64,000 nt of DNA from Macrosoma leucophasiata. Taxonomy: Eukaryota; Arthropoda; Insecta; Lepidoptera; Hedylidae. The translations under genes were made by a program, and so were the position numbers. The stretch is from assembly GCA_036365455.1 (NCBI GenBank), contig JAWQUS010000007.1, forward strand, positions 20,228,001 through 20,292,000, in the 5' to 3' direction. The notes under the pieces were generated by a model, which saw nothing but the letters and a program-made list of their open reading frames with translations, was not told where the DNA came from and did not search any database. Below, one piece after another: positions 22,368 through 32,724 of the stretch (position 1 is the stretch's first letter; every line of letters starts with the position of its first letter).

Positions 22368-22450
22368 TAAGGTTCGGTTGCGCCAAAATAGTCGTTAATG
22401 TTAAATTTGACAAAAAACATAATTTAACATTTTGGTGCAACCGAACCTTA
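22368..22450. mobile_element. Short palindromic MITE
   Basis: Ends TAAGGTTCGGTTGCGCCAAA and TAAGGTTCGGTTGCACCAAA (right end reverse complemented), followed inward by matching TTAATGTTAAATT-type blocks. Only 83 bp. Confidence 0.65.
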
Positions 22451-22734
22451 AAAAACGAAAGTCTGTGATAATGAAAGTGGATTGCGCTAGCAATGCTGTT
22501 TGGAATTGTTTTTACTTTCTGTTGATCAAAAGGTTAAGGTCTCAACCTCATTAACTAAGCATATACATATAATCTTATTAAAAATGTCGGCAATTGAATA
22601 ACGTTATGTAGTTGACTATTTTATTTCCTAATTAATAAAACACGCTATTATATTGTCATTTTAATTTTATGATGGAAGTGTTCCAGTATCAGCTCCAACA
22701 AAGTTTTACGGTGGTAGAGTTCCAATGTTCGACG

Positions 22735-22805
22735 ATCCGGTTAGTCCAGCGGTGTGAGACGACCGTTTGATTCGAAGGGTCGCGGGTTCGATCCCCTCAC
22801 CGGGA
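22735..22805 (+). tRNA. tRNA-like pseudogene or SINE head
   Basis: TTAGTCCAGCGGTGTGAGAC resembles a D arm, and GCGGGTTCGATCCC is a near-perfect T arm/box B. The 3' ACCGGGA pairs with a 5' TCCGGT only if one C has been lost. An AAT-rich tail follows. Decayed tRNA or a tRNA-derived SINE; not a functional gene as it stands. Confidence 0.4.
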
Positions 22806-22943
22806 CAAATAATAATAAATTAATAATACTCAGTATCAACTGAGTTTCGTGGTAGTAGTGGTCCATTGTCACCTCTGACATGGGTACTCAAAGTGGACAT
22901 ACGAAGGCGTAGGCACCGCCGCATTTCTTAGCCTAGCTTGCAT

Positions 22944-23058
22944 AACAATATTTGATAAAGTTAAAGATAATGTAGCATTTTACATCCTTCTCTAACTAAC
23001 AGATTTCTTTAGGTTAGAAAAGGATGTAAAATGCTACTTTAACTTTAACAAATATCGT
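22944..23058. mobile_element. Foldback MITE
   Basis: The left arm (ATATTTGATAAAGTTAAAG, TGTAGCATTTTACATCCTT) pairs with the right arm ending in AACTTTAACAAATATCGTG. About 50-bp arms around a short centre. Confidence 0.65.
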
Positions 23059-23154
23059 GCTGCAGCCCAGGCTTAATCTATCTGCCGTCAAAATGTCCCA
23101 ACTGTTTCAGCACAACTGTGTTAATTCGTGTTCCACTTAGATAACAATGTTTGG

Positions 23155-23345
23155 CGCCACGACCTTACTACCCCACCACTAACTAGTGGAAAAGAATCTT
23201 TTTCTAATCAGTCAATCGAACAACGGCTATCAAACTATCACTACAAGTAACAGTAAATGCAATAACGCGTGGTGGGTAGCAGTATAGCATGATAAAAATA
23301 CCGCTACTGTGATCGCCAATGTGCATGCCAAGTGTGGTGATTATG
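23155..23345 (+). repeat. Non-LTR 3'-end repeat (family C)
   Basis: Contains CCCCACCACTAACTAGTGG, GCGTGGTGGGTAGCAG, TGTGATCGCCAATGTGCATG and AGTGTGGTGATTATGG, in the same order as 18525-18770. Decayed, and the tail is missing. Confidence 0.5.
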
Positions 23346-23880
23346 GGTTACCTATTCTTCCTGCACAACACTGTTTACCTAAGCATCTTTGCGTAAAGCT
23401 TTTCTCTTCATTGATGACTTGTGGCCGAAGTGATATTGGTGATGAATTGTTATGCCTCTGTCTGTTATATATGAGAAATCTAATTTGGACCTCATTTCAA
23501 AAGCTGCAGCATCTGCAGAAATGTATCATCGCCAGCCCCGACCAAGAGTCAAGAGTGAACGACTAAGGAGGTGGAGAATGGCCATTGCGTAAGTGTTTCA
23601 TCCAGTTCACATACGTGGGAAGTGACTACAATAGCATCTAGATATTTACACAAAAATTAAAAGTCTGAATGATGGTGTGTTGCCACTCCTGAAGCCTAAG
23701 ATTGCCTTAGTCCCAACATTTTTTTTATCGAATAGGATGGCCCCGTAATAACTATTGCAGGTAAAAAAGTCTCTGGGGTGGAAACGTATGTTGGGGACGT
23801 TTTACTTGACTTTTTCTGTTACTTTTTCTTTGACATTCACCCAGTTTTTTATATCCCTTTTGGAAGTCACTTTCATATAA
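23346..23880. other. No recognisable feature
   Basis: One weak 85-residue frame (23309-23566) without motifs. Possible decayed SINE tail near 23600-23700. Confidence 0.35.
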
Positions 23881-24060
23881 TTTATTTATTTAAAACTTTA
23901 ATGCACATTTAGGTACATTAGGCGGACTTAATGCCATAAGGCATTTTCTACCAGTCGACCTTGTGGTAGTGGAAACATATTGTGGGGGTGCAATATAGAA
24001 AAAAAACCACAGAGAAACAGGAATTGTAGGAAAATAAAAAATAAACAAATTACTTAATGG
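23881..24060 (-). mobile_element. LINE 3' untranslated end
   Basis: Shares TTAATGCACA, GGTACATTAGGCGGACTTAA, AAGGCATT and TCTACCAGTCGACCTT with the 3' end of the LINE at 46373-47898. It starts TTTATTTATTTAAA, the reverse of an A-rich tail. 5' truncation removed all coding sequence. Confidence 0.55.
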
Positions 24061-24228
24061 AAGCTTTCAGACAAATTACACACATGCCGAAGTAGGTACC
24101 ACCAAACACCATTTAGCTGGCAGAGAGAGAGGGAGGCACACATCACTATACCAAATATTGACACTTTTAACAAATACTATTTCACACACGGTTCCCATTA
24201 ACAGAAAACGGATTTTCTTAGACCCCTT

Positions 24229-24510
24229 AGCAGAGCTCCAGTGTAGGAGCTCGCGGGCGTAGGCACCACAGCATTACCTAAGATAATTGCCGCTAAATGG
24301 TAGTGTTCAGCACTATCGTCTTCCGGCCAGGTGGTAATGTACGGCCCTGTAATTTTCGGCACAGAGACATAACACCTTAGCCCTCAGGAGTGGTAACGCA
24401 TTTGCACTTTGTCCACACCTTAGTCTTTGTGTGGGTGTCTATAGGCTGCAGTCATCACTTAACATCAATGTGAACTGCATATTTATTTGCCACTTCCATT
24501 ACATAAAAAA
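24229..24510 (+). mobile_element. Metulj-like SINE, full length
   Basis: From CAGAGCTCCAGTGTAGGAGC to CCATTACATAAAAAA. Well conserved. Confidence 0.75.
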
Positions 24511-24576
24511 TATTAATATAATCGCTAAATAGTACCTTGTAGACAATGGAACATAGTGATTAACATCGTAACGGAT

Positions 24577-24718
24577 TGTTTTATATTATTTCGCATTAAC
24601 ACATGCTTGTGAAATATATTTTATTTTTAAAGAAAAATGGAAAGAAAAATAGGTAGGTCGCGAGTTCGAGTCTCGCCTGAAGTCAAATTTTTCTTTCCAT
24701 TTTTCTTTAAAAATAAAT
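24577..24718 (+). mobile_element. tRNA-bearing retroposon, short copy
   Basis: A 142-bp copy between 11-bp direct repeats TCGTAACGGAT (24566-24576 and 24719-24729). It has the same 5' start (TGTTTTATATTATTTCGCA) and the same 3' end as the copies at 4587 and 25518. Only the 3' part of the tRNA-like unit survives (GGTCGCGAGTTCGAGTCTCG, box B region), so the two inverted arms are close together. It shows the family moves even without box A in the copy, or that the deletion happened on insertion. Confidence 0.75.
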
Positions 24719-24729
24719 TCGTAACGGAT

Positions 24730-25504
24730 GTTCAGAAAATCGGTACTATTAGTTCTTAATTTTTCGATTAATTATTAGTGTACAAGCTATTTTATGCAAA
24801 CTGTGTTCAATTGTTTAAATGTTATTCCAGTGTAGGTTTCAAGTACTTCCCACTTTATTGCGTTAGATTTATTAATATTTGATTTCGAGAAACCAATATA
24901 CCGACTGATTCAATCGTTTTCAACTCCAGTAGAACCAACATTTCGTTATATATTATGTTCGTTATTCAAATCAACACTTGTAATGCAAATTCTTTGTTAA
25001 CTACATCTGTAAGCAATTTTTGCATTTCTCTGACCAAACCCTTTCCAAACGTTCAAAGTAATTTTTTGTAAGCAAACAGCAGTCATTTTCCGTCTCACTG
25101 ACTTTTTAAAACCTTGACTACCGAAAAAAACGTGTGAGGCTTGAAGAACCCTTAATTATCCATAGTTGTGATTTCAACTGTTAACTGTCATTGTGAATTT
25201 TTCACTAAATAGCCAATTGTCAAGAGCATTGTTTTTTAATCCCCAAAGATATTTGACAATTTTAAAGCTGCCAAATTAAGTTGGGTGGTTTTGAAAAGGT
25301 AATTGCGTTTATTCTTTGTGCTATTTGCTAAATAATGTAAGCTTGTATTTCGGATTCGCAGTCATTATTGCGGGTGGTAATTTTTTTATTTGCTTAACTT
25401 TAGATACAGCCTGCTAATAGCAATTCATTTTGCATTCAAGTTCCTTAACCTTTTTATACGATTTTGAAAAAATGAAAATATATTTTATTTCAGCATAAAC
25501 TAAC
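24730..25504. other. No recognisable feature
   Basis: AT-rich DNA between two retroposon copies. No gene or repeat recognised. Confidence 0.45.
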
Positions 25505-25610
25505 AAAACATACTTAATAATTGTTATAAATTATTTCGCATTAACACCTGCTTGTGAAATATATTTTATTTTTAAATAAAAATGGAAAGAAAAATTTGAC
25601 TTCAGGCGAG

Positions 25611-25703
25611 ACTCGAACTCGCGACCTACTGGGAATCTAGTACTCGAACTCGCGACCTACTGGGAATCTAGTACTCGAACTCGCGACCTACTGGGAATCT
25701 AGT
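25611..25703. repeat. Three perfect 31-bp tandem units
   Basis: Units at 25611-25641, 25642-25672 and 25673-25703 are identical. Each holds the reversed box B region of the tRNA-like unit (ACTCGAACTCGCGACC) plus ACTGGGAATCTAGT, the reversed anticodon arm. Confidence 0.9.
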
Positions 25704-25911
25704 AGAAATAAAATATATTTCACAAGCATGTGTTAATGCGAAATAATATAAAACAATTATTAAGGGTAAAAGCGACTTCTTTACGATATTCAATAAACTG
25801 AAAAGTCTATTATATCGGTTGCCTAACTAGCATAGTTGGTAATAGATGGCGCTGCTACTACCATAAAGCAATGCAATAGATGTGAAGGAAAGATTTGACA
25901 AATCGGGCAGG

Positions 25912-25985
25912 GCTTCAGTAGCTCAATTGGAAGAGCGGCTGGACTAGATTCCCAGTAGGTCGCGAGTTCGAGTCTCGCCAGAAGT
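25912..25985 (+). tRNA. tRNA-like unit inside the longest retroposon copy
   Basis: Same fold as 4710-4782: D stem GCTC/GAGC, anticodon stem GCTGG/CCAGT with the same 9-nt loop ACTAGATTC, T stem GCGAG/CTCGC with loop TTCGAGT. The acceptor stem GCTTCAG/CAGAAGT has a mismatch. A T-run follows directly. Confidence 0.55.
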
Positions 25986-26139
25986 CAAATTTTTCTTTCC
26001 ATTTTTTTAAAAAATAAAAAACATACTTAACCTAATAATTGAATAACAAGTTGGAAATGGTTTATGCAGAGGTAAATTTACAGACAATTTTGACGGTGCT
26101 GCCCACACTAGGCAAGGCCTGTATCGTGGGCACTTTACG

Positions 26140-26871
26140 GTCTTACAAAAAGATTTTACCTCGGCTGTTTGTATAACACAAACAATAACATATTATAGTA
26201 CATTTAATTTAAAACCTGTATAAACATTAATAAAAAAATGTATGTATATATATATATGGATATAGTGATTGTTCTTTCTTTCTTTTAATATGAACACATT
26301 AAATCGTATTAAGGCTTATTATTAGGTAATAGATGTGTATTCTAAGTGCGCATACAAACTTACAAAACGATTTTTTTTTCTTTTAGGATGTTGTCTTTAT
26401 CAGATCTTCGGTGTCGTCATAATTAAGTTTAGCTAGCCAAGTTTGAAGAATCCTTTTTGTTTCATAGGTGGACTTTCCTTTAATATCACAATGCCTGACA
26501 ACAGAATTATAGATATGTGTACTAGAAAATTTACCAAAACGTTGTGCAAGACGGGATTTGACGGAAGGATAAGGTAAACGGTACACCCTGCGTTTAGTCA
26601 ATTCTTCATAATTTGCCGACGTTAGAAGGTACTTGTGGACAGAGAGAGTGATTTTAAGAATGAAGAGTTGTCTTACGTTCAATACTCCACTCTCCCTGTA
26701 AACATCAGTCGTAGAATATTTAAACGGACGCTTCAACATGACCTTCAAGATTGAGCGCTGTGCTCTTTCAACAGAAATAAGAGAGGTTTTGGTAGGTATT
26801 TCTTTCCAACAGAACAGAGTATAAACTGATTCACTTTTGGACTTTCTTGCATTCTTAGTTAAAAATACCAC
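26140..26871 (-). pseudogene. Non-LTR reverse transcriptase C-terminal fragment with 3' UTR
   Basis: The minus-strand frame 26871-26383 (162 codons) matches the region after the polymerase core of CR1/Jockey-type enzymes: ERAQRSILKVMLKRPFKYST, VLNVRQLFILKITLSVHKYL, and a terminal W-L-x-x-L pattern. Downstream 26140-26382 is non-coding and would be the 3' UTR. The palm domain is absent, so this is a 5'-truncated, non-functional copy. It differs from both the RTE-like family and the LINE at 46924. Confidence 0.6.
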
Positions 26872-26954
26872 TAAAACCGCATTATCTAAATATTAATGAG
26901 CGGCCTTCTTATAACTTTCCCAAATATAATGAGCTTAAGCATTGAGACCTACGC

Positions 26955-27185
26955 CAGATAATATGAATATGTAATAATACTACGTATAGAATGTACACTT
27001 CGACCTCCCGCCCGATTCCGACCGCCTCATCCAACCACCTCCCCTCTTACGGGCGACGGTTGGTATTTTCTACGTGCTACACACACAGGTGCACGTGTAA
27101 ATGCACATCACTGATTGATGTCTGTGTAATAGACACCAAATTAAGCGTTTGTATGTAATTTTGGGGAAGTGTCCGCGGTGTGCCT
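26955..27185. mobile_element. Half of a foldback element (58296 family)
   Basis: Contains GAATATGTAATAATACTACG, ACACTTCGACCTCCCGCCC, GGGCGACGGTTGGTATTTTC, GTGCACGTGTAAAT and GTCCGCGGTG in the same order as 58296-58510. The second inverted arm is missing. Confidence 0.6.
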
Positions 27186-27991
27186 ACGCCTTGAAATTAT
27201 ACCCACCATAAATAAAAATGACCGTCAGACACAGCCTTCCAAAATAAAACGCTTCCTACTTAGTAGTCTTTCATGATCGAAACAAAAAAGGTCGTACCCG
27301 ATAAAATGCCGTGTGTATCGATCCGTATGACACGATATGCATAATATCGCATTATTTAACATAATTAATTAAGCACGGATAGACGGACAAAACGAGGAGT
27401 TTACGTGGCCGTGGTTCGATCTGACAACTTCATCTGGTGCGAACAAACATAAATAATTATATCTGACGTTGGACTTCCTTTCAGGATCACTGATATGGAA
27501 GGTTACTAACATGTCTCGGTGCCAGTGCATACCTGTGCCTTAATCGAGATATTTTATTTAAGTTTTATGTTAGAATTAATAGTGTTCACCGATTCTTATG
27601 TCAATTGTTAACCGGCTCAATTGTTGTAGCGTTTTTTGAGATTTTTAAGGATAGTATTTTTGTAAACATTTTTTACTATAAAACACTACACTCCGTGGTG
27701 TGCAATGTAATTTGTGGTTTAATGAGACTGAACCCATACGTTTTCCCATCAAGGGATCGTATTTTTTCACACGTTTAAATAGTGTCTATTTAGATATTTA
27801 GGCTCAATTCCAATGATTAACATTATATTTAACGTGATTACGTAGAAAAGGGCAAATTTTACTTTTTAAGACCCACTTTTATCTTAATAGGTATCTCACA
27901 TCTATGGCACACAATGCCAAGATAGGTTTAATTTAAAATAACATATATTTTAATTTAAAAATATGAAATTAAAAAGCGCGGTTCAGCACAG
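27186..27991. other. No recognisable feature
   Basis: AT-rich. No gene or repeat recognised. Confidence 0.45.
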
Positions 27992-28087
27992 CATTCATTG
28001 GCCAAATAAAATAAAATCTATCTATAATCATTGTAGATTAATTACAATGATTGATAGATAGATTCATTTTTATTTGACCAATGAATG
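27992..28087. mobile_element. Short palindromic MITE
   Basis: Ends CATTCATTGGCCAAATAAAA and CATTCATTGGTCAAATAAAA (right end reverse complemented), then TCTATCTAT and ATCATTGTA blocks mirrored around the centre. 96 bp, nearly all in the arms. Confidence 0.7.
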
Positions 28088-28649
28088 TTATTGAATAAAA
28101 AAAATCCATACTAATAAACTAGTCAACGTCGAAGTTGATGTAACATTCTATTTTTAATAAACGAAAATTAATTAAAACGATAGCAAAAAAACAACATTTT
28201 ATCATTGAATAACGAAAACCAATTATGAAATGGAAAAAAATGCCTAATGAATTATTAAATATAGATTTTTTAATGAAAAAAGAACCAAGATTACATGAAG
28301 CAATAAAAGCCTTTGTTTAATGGTGGGTAATTGGTCGGGATAACATAATTTTTATTGGCATTGTCTCGGCTAGCAATCGACCGGCAACGGAAAGCGTTAC
28401 TAATGGAACTCGATTTGATTTGACAATAAATTCTCATTTACTAACATTAATTTTCCGTGACGAATGTATCGAGTACTCGTTATACGGCACTGCTATAAAA
28501 CAGGAATTACTCGTGAAATTCGGATAGTAAAGCTTGAACGTCACGCTTTATCGTGATTCATAAATATTTACAACATGGTAGAAGATATCGACCAGAACTC
28601 GATTTGTGGGAAAACTAATTTAAACTAAATTTTCTCAGTTTGTTTAGTG
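28088..28649. other. No recognisable feature
   Basis: AT-rich. No gene or repeat recognised. Confidence 0.45.
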
Positions 28650-28905
28650 GTATTGGTCTCTACTTCTACTTCTACTGGAGTTCTGGGTTCGATCCCCACA
28701 TCGAGGAGATAAATGCTATTGAGATATTCTTGTAGAAGTTTCTCAGTACCACCCTTAAAGTTTGGAGTAATTTGTGGGTGTGCCCGGAAATATCAATGGA
28801 TTCGCCACTTGTTACAAAGAACAAAACGTATCATAGGTATCATGGGCGTTTGTGTGTATGCTTAAATGCATTCATTTATATTTGCCTATAGATATGAAGT
28901 TACGT
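28650..28905 (+). mobile_element. tRNA-headed SINE (family B), diverged
   Basis: Box B is GGGTTCGATCCCC near 28685. Body blocks GTGCCCGGAAATATC, GATTCGCCACTTGTTAC and GCATTCATTTATATTTGCC follow the family order. Confidence 0.6.
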
Positions 28906-28978
28906 ATTTTAAACTAATACGAGTATGTCCTATCTTTAATTGATTTACTTCGTATAATTTTAATCGATGAAAAAGATG

Positions 28979-29391
28979 TATGTATGTATCTTCACGCCAA
29001 GTCCATAACGGGGTAGGCAGAGAGTGTAGAGCGCCAGACATCCCGGTTCTGACAAACCTCTCATGCCTCGTCTACCTTCATCATTCTCTTCATACATGCA
29101 CGCCGATTCCTAAGACTTTTGACCCCACCATCAGACAGAACTCGACCCGGTCATGGTAGGTCAGCCTTGGTCTTCCTGGGCCTCTGCAACCATCCACATT
29201 CGCATTGTATATCTGTTTAGTCATTCGCTCATTCGACATTCTTTCTATATGCCCGAACCATCGGAGCATGCCTTTTTTCATTTTTACACCGATACTATCA
29301 TTCACACAAAGTCTCTTTCTTACATCTTCATTACGAACGCGATCGGTGAGTGATACACCGCAGATGCGCAAAGATCTCATCTCGACCGCGT
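28979..29391 (-). mobile_element. RTE-like 3' fragment with 11-bp target duplication
   Basis: A minus-strand copy of the family at 1-626, with the ATAC-type tail at its left border and 5' truncation at right. It is flanked by TGAAAAAGATG at 28968-28978 and 29392-29402. It encodes RVRNEDVRKRL and RWFGHIERM before a frame break. Confidence 0.85.
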
Positions 29392-29402
29392 TGAAAAAGA
29401 TG

Positions 29403-30144
29403 CTAATACATTAATAGACTGTAGATCACAATTACCATCAGAAGGTATCAACTACTGTTAGATCAGGTGTGCGACGGCTTATCGACATTGTTATTGTTGT
29501 TAATTTTTTATTTCAGTTTCTACCTCCTTCAAAGCAATAACGATAATCTCACTACATATCCCTATGGATTTTTATCACCAACGAAAGTATGAACATCAGT
29601 TAGATTATCAGTATAGCCAATAAAGAAGGTACAAATTGACCTGAAAAATTCAGTAACAATTACATGAATCAATTAATAAAAAAGTCGATGATAATTCCAC
29701 TAGGCGATACCACCCCTGACATATATTAAATGATTATCCATGAGGTACTCGCACAACTCAAAATCGTACGATAATCTTCGAGAACCACTAGTAATCGTCC
29801 AATGCTAAGGTCAATAAATAAATAAATCTCGCTGCCGTTTTTTAAGTTTTTTTATTAGTAACACCATAGTAATTATGTGAGTTGGCATCGAAAACAAACC
29901 GCAATTTTGTGGTGAACTTTAATGGTTTATGGGTCAATTATAAGCGTCATAATAGCTATGTTGCTCGCTCTTTAGGCCGGTAATACACGGGCTGTGGTGT
30001 TCATTAGATATTTCGTGGCTATTCATTCGGGTTTGATTCGATTCAATTGATTTTTGGATATTGCTTTAGGCGATCATGAGTAATGGGGTTTGGATAACGT
30101 AATATTCGTCATGTAGAGAGCTTACTTTGTTGTTATTTTGTGTG
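29403..30144. other. No recognisable feature
   Basis: AT-rich. No gene or repeat recognised. Confidence 0.45.
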
Positions 30145-30300
30145 TTGGCAGAGAATATGTAATAAAACTACGTATAGAATGGACACTTCGACGTCCCGCC
30201 CGATTTCCCCGCATCACCCAACCTCCTCCCCTCTTATGGGCGACGGTTGGTATTTTCTACGTGCTACGCATACAGGTGCACGTGTAAATACACGTTCCTA
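30145..30300. mobile_element. Half of a foldback element (58296 family)
   Basis: Starts GGCAGAGAATATGTAATA, then ACTACGTATAGAATGGACAC, CGTCCCGCCCGATTTCCCC and GGTGCACGTGTAAATACACG. It lacks the other arm. Confidence 0.65.
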
Positions 30301-30454
30301 ATTCATATAATATTTGCCGACAAACGGTTGTGTTCAGCACTATCGTGTTCCGGTTAGATGGCTCAGGCCGGCTTTGTCCAACAGTGGACATCTTTCGAAG
30401 ATATTCTTTTTTTTCTAATCACTAACTTGATCCGCGATCAAATCAATCAACAGG

Positions 30455-30520
30455 ACCGGGATATCTGGCGCTTGACATTCTCTGCCTACCCCGTTAGGGA
30501 CCTGGCGTGAAGAAACATGC
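30455..30520 (+). mobile_element. RTE-like 3' tail fragment
   Basis: CCGGGATATCTGGCGCTTG through GACCTGGCGTGAAGAAACAT. Only the last 65 bp of the family. Confidence 0.65.
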
Positions 30521-30734
30521 ATAAAGTATTAGTCATTGCTTTGTAGAGGATTCAAAAATTTTGTAATGATACATTTCGAATAAATCTAAATTTTTTAATG
30601 GAATTATTGAGTTTTGACGCGGCTGATTGGAGCAATCAAGTTTTGTTATGGGCTCTAGGAATAATCATGTTTTGATTCAAACCACTGTGGATTAATCTTG
30701 TTATGCTTAAACTCATGACAAGGTGATGTAATAC

Positions 30735-30860
30735 CGTCATCATCCTCTTCATACATGCACGCCGATTCCTAAGACTTTTGACTTCACCATCAAAAAAATT
30801 CAAAAAAAATTATTTATTTGGTACATAAAACATCAGACAGAACTCGAACAGAATCTCGAC
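30735..30860 (-). mobile_element. RTE-like fragment with a small insertion
   Basis: CTCTTCATACATGCACGCCG and GACTTTTGACTTCACCATC, then about 45 bp of A/T-rich insertion, then ATCAGACAGAACTCGA. The family sequence is interrupted at ACCATCA, which is repeated on both sides of the insert. Confidence 0.55.
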
Positions 30861-32589
30861 TAATATTGTCCTTTAAGATAATGCGTTAATTTTTATAGCA
30901 GTGGCATTAATATTTTTACGAATTGTGCAAAACACCCAAGAAGTGGAAAAGTCAACTTTTGAAAATAACCTCTTCAAATACGAAGTCTGTAACTGAATAA
31001 TTGATAGTACCTAGATAACAATATTGATGGCAAAATCTTCCTAACCTAAATAAAGATTTGCTTTTCAAATTTGATATTCAAAACGTGAAAAAATAAACCA
31101 AGTTTATTTCTTATTGATATGTTCCACGCGTATAATATTTCGCAATCAATACAAATTAAGATGATGTTATCTCGAATGCATCTTTATTCGCGCGCAGTCG
31201 CTGCAGCGAAACATGGGAATTGAATAAACTCGACTGACTGCCAGGAATCCAGTGGTTGAAGGTAATGCATATAGACTTCGAAATTATTTTATTCCTACAG
31301 ACAGACCTAAGCTTTTTTATTTTATTCCAAATCGAATGTACTTGTTATCAGCGCCATCTATTGTACGCTTAAAACACTACTTCGAAAACTGACTTTTGAG
31401 CACTTCTCGTAGTTCAAAAAGAAACCAATAGATGACAAGAAAATGCAATTGGTTGGTGACAATTTTACAAATAAGTTCTTTATGTATCTAAAATAAGACC
31501 GAATTGCTTTTCATTGTTAGAAATAATTTTTACTTTAATAATTTTAGTCATCATATGCCCGGTACGTAAACTATAAAACAGCCCAAAAATGAAATAACAA
31601 CTGGTTGCTTTTCGTAAAGCGTGCCATCTGGCGGCACATTTAAAATCTAAATTATTCTCCGTTTTGATCACATATTACGTTGTACGTTTAACTTGTGATA
31701 GATGACACTGTACACGATTTTTCATTATATTGTACATTTTAACTACTCAACGATGTATAATATGTACATACATACCTATTCCCTTCGTGGTTTCCACAAC
31801 GACAATATTTTCTGAAATTGAAGAATCTGAAATTGATCATCTATCATTATTAATCTCTCCAGACACGAGAAAAATATGACAATTGGAATTCAATTGTGTC
31901 TCGCCGCCGGTGGCCGTACGATCCTTGAAGGATTAAGTATGAACCATATAAGCAAATATGCAATTTGCTTCCATGGTTCATACTCATTCATTGGTTTCGC
32001 ACTTGAAACATTTGCTGTAGGTACTTACTTACGTTCCTAATATTAACATAAAATTTCTCCAAAAACAATTATTTCTCTGGGAAAGGAAAATGAAACATCG
32101 TGTGTAAATAATATATTATTATGTTTATATACAAATATTTAGCCTTCAGATTTCCTCTCCAACCCAAATCCTTATCTCTCCTTACTAGATAATATCACAG
32201 CTTACCGACAGCATAAAGAGACGTCATACCATATCCATTACACATTAAAACATTGACTTAACAATAAGAAGATCTCTCGCTTTCATCCTATATGTTTAAA
32301 ACCACAGAAAACAGAGTCAGTCAATAAATTTTCAAAATTAATTGTAATATTTTTGAGAACATCAAACAAAAGATCTGAATTTGAATATTTTAAACACGTC
32401 TGTTAGGTACCTGTTTCATAGCAATTACAGTCGTCAAGAATTAAATACAATTAGGTATGCGATATTACAGCGGTTTAAATTATTTTATACTAATCTTTAG
32501 GTAGTTAAGTAAGTACAAGTATTAGTTTAAAATACATAACTTAGTGACACAAAAATTATATGTAAATCTTTATACCTGTTTAATTCTAG
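30861..32589. other. No gene recognised; one hairpin at 31937-31983
   Basis: AT-rich DNA downstream of Wnt9. The hairpin has 21-nt arms (31937-31957 and 31963-31983) with 19 of 21 pairs and a 5-base loop. It could be a palindromic element or a short RNA hairpin; it is smaller than a usual pre-miRNA. Confidence 0.4.
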
Positions 32590-32645
32590 CCCAGTCTCTT
32601 ACGGCGTAGATAGAGAGGGTGGAGCGCCAGATATCCCGGTCCTTA
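32590..32645 (-). mobile_element. RTE-like 3' tail fragment
   Basis: CAGTCTCTTACGGCGTAGA and GGAGCGCCAGATATCCCGGT are the reversed 3' end of the family. It sits 80 bp past the Wnt9 stop codon. Confidence 0.5.
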
Positions 32646-32724
32646 AATACACACGTCCGGTGCTTCTACATGTAAAGTTATGTATTTAGAAGAAGTACTT
32701 CACATTAAATACCTATAATAAGTG

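Larger units (their letters stand above)
25518..26017 (+). mobile_element. tRNA-bearing retroposon, longest copy
   Basis: A 500-bp insertion between 13-bp direct repeats AAAACATACTTAA (25505-25517 and 26018-26030). Order: 5' end TAATTGTTATAAATT; GAAATATATTTTATTT; GAAAAATGGAAAGAAAAAT; an antisense tRNA 3' half tripled as 31-bp units (25611-25703); an inverted copy of the 5' end (about 25704-25757); a single-copy middle (GTTGGTAATAGATGGCGCTG, GCAATGCAATAGATGTG); a sense tRNA-like unit (25912-25985); then the AAATTTTTCTTTCCATTTTT end. The middle also occurs at 59136-59194, so it belongs to the family. Confidence 0.75.

Noticed and set aside
25611..25703. CRISPR-like array
   Set aside because: Three adjacent identical 31-bp units without spacers, in a eukaryotic retroposon, are a tandem duplication.
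29153..29414. Frames opposite the RTE-like fragments (also 244-621, 42802-43119, 56889-57218)
   Set aside because: They are antisense shadows of the reverse-transcriptase reading frame.
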